Below, one piece after another: positions 1 to 5,229 of a stretch of 5,835 nt of DNA; within the stretch, counting starts at the first letter, position 1; every line of letters begins with the position of its first letter. Under the pieces are notes generated by a model. It was not told where the DNA came from. It did no database searches and saw only the letters and a list, made by a program, of their open reading frames with translations. The position numbers and the translations under genes were made by a program. Where the stretch lies: positions 1-5,835 of the forward strand of contig JAFQSI010000335.1 of NCBI GenBank assembly GCA_017409645.1. Reading direction: 5' to 3'. The DNA comes from Oscillospiraceae bacterium (GTDB lineage Bacteria > Bacillota > Clostridia > Oscillospirales > Oscillospiraceae).

Positions 1-556
1 GATCATGGAGTGGTCGAAGACCAATGTCCATTCCACCTTCCACATCTGCTGGGGCGCCCAGGCGGGCCTTTACTACCACTACGGCATCCCCAAGCACACC
101 CTGGACAAGAAGCTCTTCGGCGTGTATCCCCACCGGGCGGATTACAAGCGGTCCATCCTGCTTCGGGGCTTCGACGATGAATTCTGGGTCCCCCATTCCC
201 GTCACACGACTGTCCTCCGGGAGGACATCGCGGCAACGCCGGGGCTGAAGATCGTGGCGTCCTCGGACCAGGCGGGCGTGTACTGCGTTATGAACAAGGA
301 GGGCCGTCAGATCTTCGTCACAGGACACTCGGAGTATGACGCCGACACCCTGAACCGGGAGTATGTCCGGGACAAGAAGCTGGGCCTGCCCATCGATCCC
401 CCCGCCAACTATTTCCCCGATGACGACGATACCCAGGAGCCCATCGTGAGATGGCGGGGCCATGCCCATCTGCTTTTCAGCAATTGGCTGAACTATTTCG
501 TTTACCAGACCACACCCTACGACATCATGACCATCGGACAGAATGGGGAGGAATGA
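1..556 (+). CDS. metA: Homoserine O-acyltransferase MetA, C-terminal part (5' end outside window)
   Basis: MetA acylates the hydroxyl of L-homoserine (from succinyl-CoA or acetyl-CoA) as the first committed step of methionine synthesis in the cytoplasm. The reading frame is open through base 1, so the Met at 5-7 is internal. The nucleophilic Cys is in ICWGAQAGL (codon 47-49). The His and Glu partners are in VTGHSEYD, 93 and 95 residues further on, which is the same spacing as Cys142/His235/Glu237 in the E. coli enzyme. RGFDDEFWVPHSRHT and NYFPDDD, and WLNYFVYQTTPYD near the end, are also family hallmarks. By this alignment the window begins near residue 127 of a normal protein of about 310 residues. 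The residue near position 111 that separates acetyl- from succinyl-CoA users lies upstream, so the donor cannot be called. The stop (554-556) is one base before the next gene's start. Confidence 0.96.
   Translation, partial: IMEWSKTNVHSTFHICWGAQAGLYYHYGIPKHTLDKKLFGVYPHRADYKRSILLRGFDDEFWVPHSRHTTVLREDIAATPGLKIVASSDQAGVYCVMNKEGRQIFVTGHSEYDADTLNREYVRDKKLGLPIDPPANYFPDDDDTQEPIVRWRGHAHLLFSNWLNYFVYQTTPYDIMTIGQNGEE
545..551 (+). promoter_or_regulatory. Shine-Dalgarno site of the C39-like exported protein, inside the metA 3' end
   Basis: GGGGAGG lies 6 bases before the ATG at 558 and overlaps the last codons of metA. It fixes the start at 558 and excludes the in-frame ATG at 543, which would put the ribosome site inside the coding sequence. 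It implies that translation of the second gene is linked to metA translation. Confidence 0.8.
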
Positions 557-557
557 T

Positions 558-1988
558 ATGAAGAAACGTTTGACTCGATCCCTGATCCTGATCTTTGCCC
601 TTGTGACGGTGCTGCTGCTGGTGCCCGGTCAGCGGGCTGCGGCAGCATCATTGAAGCAGGGCAGCAGCGGGGCAGAGGTGAAGCGGCTGCAGCAGAATCT
701 GATCGGCCTGGGCTTCCTGGAGGGTACCGCGGACGGCCGCTTCGGCGCCATGACCGCGGCAGCCGTGGCGGATTTCCAGGCTGAGTACGGCCTGGGCGTC
801 GACGGCAAGGCCGGACAGGCCACCCAGACTGCCGTCCGTAATGCCGTCATCCGGCTCCAGGTGGACCTGAACAAGCTTGGCTACGCCACGGGCAGCGCCG
901 ACGGCAGCTACGGCGCGAAAACCCGTGCTGCCGTATCGGAATTTCAGTCCGACCGCGGCCTGAAGGCCACCGGCGTCATGGACGCGGCCGCCTGGGGGAA
1001 GCTCAACGCCCTCTCCGGCGGCATCCGGGCGGGCTCCAAGGTCAGCGGCAGCACCCAGGTGCGCTATCTGCAGCAGGGCCTGATCGGTCTGGGCTATCTG
1101 AGCGGCACGGCCGACGGCAGCTTCGGCACCAAGACCCGGGAGGCGGTCCGGAAATTCCAGAGCGCCTATGATCTGTCTGTCGACGGCAGCGCAGGTCCGG
1201 ATACCATGACGGCGCTGAAAAACGCCGTGACTACCCTTCAGAGCGACCTGGCCCGGAACGGCTGCTACACCGGCAGCATCGACAGCATCTATGGTAACGG
1301 CACGAAGAAGGCCGTCAGGGCGTACCAGCGTACCGTGGGCGTGACGGAAACCGGTGTGTCCGGCCCGAAGACCATGGTCAAGCTCTACGGCTATTCCCTG
1401 GGCGGCAGCGACTCCGGGGAGTCGGATGGGAAGACCTATAAGATCTGGATCGATCCGCTGTACCAGGATGGGGATTACAGCAAGATCTGGTATGTCAACG
1501 GATCGAAGAAATCCACCACCGTACATAAATCCGGCTGCGGCGGTGTGGCTCTGGCCATGGCGCTGAACGCACTGCTGGATACGGACAAGTATACGGGCCT
1601 GAACGTGATGCAGTGGTATGCGGACAACGGCTACTATCTCGGCGGCGGTACCTATCAGCGGGGCATCTGGAAGTATCCCCGGAAGCTGGGCCTGCACACC
1701 GAATACTGCGACAAGGGCAGTACCCTCGTCTCCCACCTGAAGCAGAGCAGACTTGCGGTGGCCATCATCAAGGACAAGACCGGCGATGAGTTCTTCACCT
1801 ACTCCGGCAGCGGCGGCCATTACATCCTGATCTCCGGCTACAGATCCAAGGACGGCGAGGATCAGATCTTCGTCAACAATCCCCTGAGCTGGAAGAAGAC
1901 CGGCTGGTTCGACCTGGATGACCTGATGGCGAACGTCAGCAACGAGGAGCAGGGCTACACCAACTCCTTTGTGATCATCTATAAGTGA
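558..1988 (+). CDS. Exported peptidoglycan-binding protein with C-terminal C39-like cysteine peptidase domain
   Basis: The protein is 476 residues. Residues 1-30 are a signal peptide (MKKR, hydrophobic core about 9-23, likely cleavage after the AAAA at 27-30). Four PG_binding_1-type repeats follow at about 31-94, 95-152, 158-221 and 222-279, with LQQxL...LG(F/Y)L...G.ADG.(F/Y)G..T..AV..FQ signatures. A Gly/Ser-rich linker (281-291) leads to a C39_2-like domain (about 294-476). Its likely nucleophile is Cys327 in SGCGGVALAMAL, its His is 421 in GGHYILISGY, and the third position is Asn441 in FVNNP where Asp is common. The protein should act outside the membrane, bound to cell-wall peptidoglycan, and cleave a peptide or wall cross-bridge; the substrate is unknown. 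It lacks the ABC-transporter parts of bacteriocin-processing C39 proteins. It is co-transcribed with metA and followed by a strong terminator. Architecture is confident; catalytic activity is inferred from motifs only. Confidence 0.88.
   Translation: MKKRLTRSLILIFALVTVLLLVPGQRAAAASLKQGSSGAEVKRLQQNLIGLGFLEGTADGRFGAMTAAAVADFQAEYGLGVDGKAGQATQTAVRNAVIRLQVDLNKLGYATGSADGSYGAKTRAAVSEFQSDRGLKATGVMDAAAWGKLNALSGGIRAGSKVSGSTQVRYLQQGLIGLGYLSGTADGSFGTKTREAVRKFQSAYDLSVDGSAGPDTMTALKNAVTTLQSDLARNGCYTGSIDSIYGNGTKKAVRAYQRTVGVTETGVSGPKTMVKLYGYSLGGSDSGESDGKTYKIWIDPLYQDGDYSKIWYVNGSKKSTTVHKSGCGGVALAMALNALLDTDKYTGLNVMQWYADNGYYLGGGTYQRGIWKYPRKLGLHTEYCDKGSTLVSHLKQSRLAVAIIKDKTGDEFFTYSGSGGHYILISGYRSKDGEDQIFVNNPLSWKKTGWFDLDDLMANVSNEEQGYTNSFVIIYK
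648..1394 (+). repeat. Tandem duplication of a two-domain peptidoglycan-binding unit (A-B-A'-B')
   Basis: Within the C39-like exported protein, residues 31-152 (648-1013) and 158-279 (1029-1394) are copies of one two-repeat unit. Matching positions are exactly 127 residues (381 bases) apart: LQQNLIGLGFL against LQQGLIGLGYL, and NAVIRLQVDLNKLGY against NAVTTLQSDLARNGC. The two domains inside each copy are less alike than the copies are to each other. The second half of copy 2 has drifted most. Confidence 0.8.
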
Positions 1989-1989
1989 C

Positions 1990-2024
1990 AAAAAGTCCCT
2001 CCGACGGTTCGGAGGGACTTTTTT
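1990..2024. terminator. Strong bidirectional intrinsic terminator between convergent genes
   Basis: A perfect 11-bp stem, AGTCCCTCCGA (1994-2004) with TCGGAGGGACT (2009-2019) and a CGGT loop, extends by A-T pairs to 1990/2023. It is followed by a T run on the plus strand (2019-2024) and, read from the other strand, also by a T run (1994-1990). It closes the metA unit and also serves the minus-strand gene, whose TAA stop (2025-2023) lies on its edge. Confidence 0.93.
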
Positions 2025-2361
2025 ACTGCCTTTTTATCATGCGGACGATACGCAGGACACTGAGAACAGCGAAGGAGACAGCCAGGGCGATGGTGTAGAA
2101 GAGCCATGCAAAGCCGCCGCCGGCGAAGGCCCCGCTGCGGATCCGGACCCAGCCGAAGTACTCCGCCGACAGGGTCAGGAGCATGCCGAGGGTATGGGCG
2201 GTGTGGAAGTCCCGCCGGGACCTGCATGCCCAAATGACATGGGCGGTCAGAACGATGAGGCCGACGCCCAGAAACAGGTCCGGGTGATCGTTGATGGTCA
2301 GCCGGGCCAGCAGGAGCAGCCCGATATGCATGAGCAGGGTGGGAATGTGGATGTGTTTCAC
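2023..2361 (-). CDS. Small multi-pass membrane protein, function unknown (GTG start)
   Basis: The product is 112 residues. I do not recognise the family. Hydrophobic stretches at about 7-23, 29-46, 57-73 and 85-106 predict three or four membrane segments. Between segments 2 and 3 lies a short basic/His loop (CRSRRDFHTAH), and the C-terminus is basic (RIVRMIKRQ), suggesting a cytoplasmic tail. The GTG start (2361-2359) is chosen because AAAGGGGG sits 7 bases upstream and a good promoter lies just beyond. The frame is open back to about 2640, but that extension would run through its own promoter and over the 5' end of the divergent kinase gene. It is a single-gene unit ending at the shared terminator. 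A small integral membrane protein is well supported; no role can be assigned. Confidence 0.75.
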   Translation of the reverse strand: MKHIHIPTLLMHIGLLLLARLTINDHPDLFLGVGLIVLTAHVIWACRSRRDFHTAHTLGMLLTLSAEYFGWVRIRSGAFAGGGFAWLFYTIALAVSFAVLSVLRIVRMIKRQ

Positions 2362-2368
2362 AGACAGA

Positions 2369-2376
2369 CCCCCTTT
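2369..2376 (-). promoter_or_regulatory. Shine-Dalgarno site that sets the GTG start of the small membrane protein
   Basis: On the minus strand AAAGGGGG is followed by 7 bases and GTG AAA CAC. No ATG with a comparable site exists in this frame near here. Confidence 0.7.
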
Positions 2377-2383
2377 CGGGGAT

Positions 2384-2412
2384 ATTATACAAGGAATGAG
2401 GAAAAATAACAA
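2384..2412 (-). promoter_or_regulatory. Sigma-A-type promoter for the small membrane protein
   Basis: On the minus strand, TTGTTA (2412-2407) is separated by 17 bases from a perfect TATAAT (2389-2384). Transcription should begin near 2377, giving a leader of only about 15 bases before the GTG start. Confidence 0.75.
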
Positions 2413-2443
2413 TGGCAAATGGTAAAAATTCATAATTATTAAG

Positions 2444-2472
2444 TTGTCAGAGAGCGCATATCCTGATATAAT
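2444..2472 (+). promoter_or_regulatory. Sigma-A-type extended -10 promoter for the nucleoside kinase-HD operon
   Basis: TTGTCA (2444-2449; 5 of 6 to consensus) is followed by a 17-base spacer and TATAAT (2467-2472), with an upstream TGA giving an extended -10. An AT-rich stretch (about 2401-2441) lies just upstream. The start of transcription should be near 2479, leaving a leader of about 20 bases with no room for a riboswitch. AAGGAGGT (2486-2493) is the ribosome site. Expression is likely strong and not attenuated. Confidence 0.85.
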
Positions 2473-2500
2473 AAGGCAAACAGAAAAGGAGGTATCGCAT

Positions 2501-4198
2501 ATGAAGCTGACTATCGACAATCGTGAGATCGAAGCAAGGACCAGCCAGACACTGCTGGAGCTGGTGCGGCAGCTGGGCCTGGATACAGACAGGCTTTCCA
2601 CCCGTCCCCTGGCGGCGAAGCTCGCCGGCGAGACGTTCACCCTGAACTATGTCCCCGTGCGGCTGAAGGAGGAGCTGGATCCCACGGCCCCCCAGCGGCG
2701 GGCAATGGCGGCCTCCGGCGGCGTTGTGAAGCTGCTGCGCTATGGAGACAATACCGGCCGGGAGGCCTACACCCGGACGGTCCAGTTCGTGCTGTTCCTG
2801 GCCCTGCGGCAGCTCTGGCCCGGCGTCACCGCCAAGATGAACTGTACCGTCGGCCAGGGACTGTATATCCAGGTGCTGAGCGATGACTTTGACGCGGAGA
2901 AGCTCAAGGCCAGAGTGGCGGAGCTGATCGCCGAGGATATCCCCCTGCACCGCAGGCGTATCACAACGCCCCAGGCCATCGACTATTTCCGCTCCGATGG
3001 CCAGGAGGACAAGGCCCGGCTCCTGAGCTGGCGGACTGCGCCCCATTTCGATGTGTACACCCACGGCGATTTCGCCGATTACTACTACGGCGAGATGATG
3101 CCGTCGACAGGCTATATCACCGTCTGGGACATCATCCCTGTCCAGGGCGGCTTCATGTTCATCTTCCCGGATCCCCAGGATCCGGACCGGCTGGCCCAGT
3201 TCAATCAGATGCCCAATTTCTTCCGGGTCTTCAATGAGGGAGAGAAGTGGTGCCAGCTGCTCGACTGTGAGACGGTGGCGGACCTGAATGAGCTGGTGGC
3301 CTCCGGAAAGATCCGGGAGCTGATCCGGGTCAACGAGGCGCTCCATGAGAAGAGCTATTCCCAGGTGGCGGACATGATCACCGAGCGCGGGGCCAAGGCG
3401 GTGCTGCTGGCCGGTCCCAGCTCCAGCGGCAAGACCACCTCCGCCAACCGTCTGGCAGTGCAGCTGCGGGTCCACGGCATGCGGCCGGTGCTGATGAGTC
3501 TGGACGACTACTATATCGACCGGGACAAGATCGCCCCCGGTCCCGATGGAAAGCTGGACTTAGAGCATATCAACACCATCGACACGGACCTGTTCCGCTA
3601 TGACCTGAAGCGTCTGCTGGAGGGTCAGGAGGTGGAGCTGCCGTCCTTCAGCTTCAAGCTGGGCCGCCGGGTCTGGAAGGGCCACAAGCTGAAGCTGGAC
3701 GCCGATTCCGTGGTCATTGTGGAGGGTCTCCACGCCCTGAATCCCATGCTGATGCCCGAGGACATCGCGCCGAATCTGATCTTCCGGATGTATGTCAGCG
3801 CCCTGATCCCCCTGAACCTGGACAACCACAACAGGATCCCCACCTCCTATCTGCGGCTGCTGCGGCGTACCGTCCGGGATTACGAGACGCGGGGCTCCAG
3901 CGTGGAGCATACCATGGGCATGTGGGAGAGCGTCCAGCGGGGCGAAAAACGGTGGATCTTCCCCTATCAGGAGAATGCAGACGTGATCTTCAACAGCTCC
4001 ACCCTCTACGAGCTGGCGGTGCTGAAGAAGCATATCTATCCGCTGCTCACCGCCGTTCCCCCGGAGGAGAGCTGCTATGACGAGGTCCGCGCCATCGTCA
4101 AGATCCTCAATTTCGTCAAGGAGGCAGACGTTGACGACGAGATCCCGCCCACTTCTCTTGTGCGGGAGTTCATCGGCGGCAACGCATTTTACAGATGA
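2501..4198 (+). CDS. Nucleoside kinase: TGS + tRNA-SAD-like + uridine kinase/phosphoribulokinase domains
   Basis: The 565-residue cytoplasmic protein starts at the ATG 7 bases after AAGGAGGT. Residues 1-60 resemble a TGS domain (MKLTIDNREIEA..., LAAKLAGE). Residues about 65-225 resemble the second (SAD) domain of threonyl/alanyl-tRNA synthetases, including GQGLYIQV and YYYGEMMPSTGY. Residues about 280-565 are a P-loop kinase of the uridine kinase family: Walker A GPSSSGKTT (305-313, Lys311), LDDYYIDRD (334-342, likely substrate-binding Asp), the strand VVIVEGLHALN (404-414) and RRTVRDYETRG (455-465, lid region). The fused form is a known type in Clostridia and Thermotogae, annotated as uridine or nucleoside kinase; the true substrate is generally unproven. 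The Cys/His metal motif of synthetase editing domains is not evident (CTVGQG at 115-120, THGDF at 187-191), so the SAD part probably binds rather than edits. Its stop overlaps the start of the HD gene. Confidence 0.92.
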   Translation: MKLTIDNREIEARTSQTLLELVRQLGLDTDRLSTRPLAAKLAGETFTLNYVPVRLKEELDPTAPQRRAMAASGGVVKLLRYGDNTGREAYTRTVQFVLFLALRQLWPGVTAKMNCTVGQGLYIQVLSDDFDAEKLKARVAELIAEDIPLHRRRITTPQAIDYFRSDGQEDKARLLSWRTAPHFDVYTHGDFADYYYGEMMPSTGYITVWDIIPVQGGFMFIFPDPQDPDRLAQFNQMPNFFRVFNEGEKWCQLLDCETVADLNELVASGKIRELIRVNEALHEKSYSQVADMITERGAKAVLLAGPSSSGKTTSANRLAVQLRVHGMRPVLMSLDDYYIDRDKIAPGPDGKLDLEHINTIDTDLFRYDLKRLLEGQEVELPSFSFKLGRRVWKGHKLKLDADSVVIVEGLHALNPMLMPEDIAPNLIFRMYVSALIPLNLDNHNRIPTSYLRLLRRTVRDYETRGSSVEHTMGMWESVQRGEKRWIFPYQENADVIFNSSTLYELAVLKKHIYPLLTAVPPEESCYDEVRAIVKILNFVKEADVDDEIPPTSLVREFIGGNAFYR

Positions 4199-4620
4199 TC
4201 TATACCGATTTGACCATCAAGGCCATGAATCTGGCCTATACTGCCCACCATGGGCAGTTTGACAAGGGCGGCGTGCCCTATATCTTCCATCCCATCCACC
4301 TGGCGGAGGAGATGGACGATGAGGTTTCCACCTGCGTGGCCCTGCTCCACGACACCGTGGAGGATACGGCGGTGACGCTGGAGGAGCTGGCGGAGAGCTT
4401 TCCACGGGAAATCGTGGAGGCGGTGGAGCTGCTGACCCACCGGGAGGGCGTGGAGTATTTCGAGTATATCCGCTCTATCAGGGCGGATCCCGTGGCGGTG
4501 AAGGTCAAGCTGGCCGACCTGCGTCACAACGGCGACCCCAAGCGGATCAGCAATCAGGGGAACGCGGAAAAGCGCAGAGAGAAGTACGCCAAGGCATGGA
4601 AGATCCTGACAGAAGCATAA
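4195..4620 (+). CDS. RelA/SpoT-type HD-domain phosphohydrolase (small alarmone hydrolase-like)
   Basis: The product is 141 residues, a stand-alone HD domain. Metal-site residues match the hydrolase half of RelA/SpoT and Mesh1: His32 in PYIFHP, His52-Asp53 in LLHDTVEDT (with Glu56-Asp57), and Asp108 in VKLADLRHN. The family removes the 3' pyrophosphate from (p)ppGpp in a Mn-dependent reaction. No synthetase domain, TGS or ACT is present. HHGQFDKGGVPYIFHP aligns without gaps to HAGQVRKSGEPYIIHP of a streptococcal Rel, but the Arg that contacts the guanine base is Asp23 here and the Thr after LHNMR is Pro115. Hydrolysis of a phosphoester or pyrophosphate is well supported; alarmone specificity is not. 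The ATG lies within an ATGA overlap with the kinase and no good ribosome site precedes it, so it is translationally coupled. It is followed by a hairpin. Confidence 0.88.
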   Translation: MIYTDLTIKAMNLAYTAHHGQFDKGGVPYIFHPIHLAEEMDDEVSTCVALLHDTVEDTAVTLEELAESFPREIVEAVELLTHREGVEYFEYIRSIRADPVAVKVKLADLRHNGDPKRISNQGNAEKRREKYAKAWKILTEA

Positions 4621-4625
4621 AGCAC

Positions 4626-4651
4626 CAGCCCGGTCCGTTTGGACCGGGCTG
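4626..4651. terminator. Hairpin between convergent units, probable shared terminator
   Basis: CAGCCCGGTCC (4626-4636) pairs perfectly with GGACCGGGCTG (4641-4651) around a GTTT loop. The stem is very GC-rich. Neither strand has a proper T run (plus: CTATGATGT; minus: GTGCTTTATGC), so it may pause, terminate with help, or protect 3' ends. It sits 6 bases after the HD gene and 9 bases past the stop of the minus-strand membrane protein. Confidence 0.6.
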
Positions 4652-4659
4652 CTATGATG

Positions 4660-5220
4660 TCAGGCTTTTGTGCAGAGTTCGCGCAGGGCTTCGACCGGTT
4701 CGCTGTCATAGATCAGGAACATAGGCAGCTGTTTGGCCAGGGGGAGGTCCTTGGGATCGACCTCCATGCGGTCGATGAGGATGCGCACACTGTCGATCCG
4801 GATTTCCGGCTCGATCTGGCGGATGAGCTGGAGCTGGCGGGCGACGGTGTCCTCCAGGGGGAGGGCGTCATCGGGGAAAAGGGTCCAGCTCTGGAGCTTG
4901 TCGCTGTAGGACAGCTCGTCGAACATATGCAGGATCAGGGTATTGCCGTGGAAGAACCAGCCGTTCATGCGCCTGGGGTCCATGGACGGCAGATAGCGGA
5001 TGGGAAGACCCGCTTCCCGGATCTGTTCATAGAGCCGGAAGTCAGAGGAATCCGCCGCCGCGCCGAAGGGGATGCCCGTCTCCTGATAAAAGGCAGTTCT
5101 GCGGTAGCGCAGATACCGCACGGGATAGCACAGGGCAGTCCAAATGGTGTAGAAAAGGAGCATCAGTCCCACCCAGATGCCGAGGAAAATGTTTCGGATG
5201 ATGTACCAGAGTTTTTTCAT
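4660..5220 (-). CDS. Uncharacterised protein with one N-terminal membrane segment
   Basis: The product is 186 residues and I do not recognise the family. A hydrophobic stretch at about 7-32 (within IIRNIFLGIWVGLMLLFYTI) followed by basic RYLRYRR (35-41) predicts a single membrane anchor with the soluble part (42-186) in the cytoplasm. The soluble part looks folded, mixed alpha/beta, with alternating hydrophobics (GNTLILHMFDEL at 92-103, RIDSVRILIDRMEVDP at 141-156, LPMFLIYDS at 165-173) and conserved-looking Trp88 and Trp112. No catalytic motif is obvious. The start is set by AGGAGG only 4 bases before the ATG; that site overlaps the stop codon of the M20 peptidase upstream, so the two are very likely one operon. 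The function might be linked to peptide handling at the membrane, but this is guesswork. Confidence 0.8.
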   Translation of the reverse strand: MKKLWYIIRNIFLGIWVGLMLLFYTIWTALCYPVRYLRYRRTAFYQETGIPFGAAADSSDFRLYEQIREAGLPIRYLPSMDPRRMNGWFFHGNTLILHMFDELSYSDKLQSWTLFPDDALPLEDTVARQLQLIRQIEPEIRIDSVRILIDRMEVDPKDLPLAKQLPMFLIYDSEPVEALRELCTKA

Positions 5221-5229
5221 ATGTCCTCC

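Noticed and set aside
5..7. ATG at base 5 as the true start of MetA
   Set aside because: The frame is open to the window edge and the visible part aligns to MetA from about residue 127, so about 126 residues lie upstream.
543..557. In-frame ATG at 543 as the start of the C39-like protein
   Set aside because: The ribosome site GGGGAGG would be inside the gene, and MGRND would sit before an otherwise typical MKKR signal peptide.
648..1991. 447-codon open frame on the minus strand opposite the C39-like exported protein
   Set aside because: It mirrors the codon periodicity of a gene with signal peptide, repeats and catalytic motifs on the other strand. It has no recognisable domains and would run through the terminator; high GC makes long antisense frames common.
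2369..2381. CCCC-GAAA-GGGG hairpin that could hide the ribosome site of the small membrane protein
   Set aside because: The expected transcription start (about 2377) falls inside the hairpin, so its 5' arm would probably not be in the RNA.
2362..2640. Upstream extension of the small minus-strand membrane protein to about 205 residues
   Set aside because: It would place the gene's own promoter and ribosome site inside coding sequence and overlap the start of the kinase. The extra N-terminal residues are Ser/Arg-rich antisense-like sequence.
2447..3475. 342-codon open frame on the minus strand opposite the kinase
   Set aside because: It shadows a confidently identified kinase, its sequence is low-complexity-like, and its end crosses the kinase promoter.
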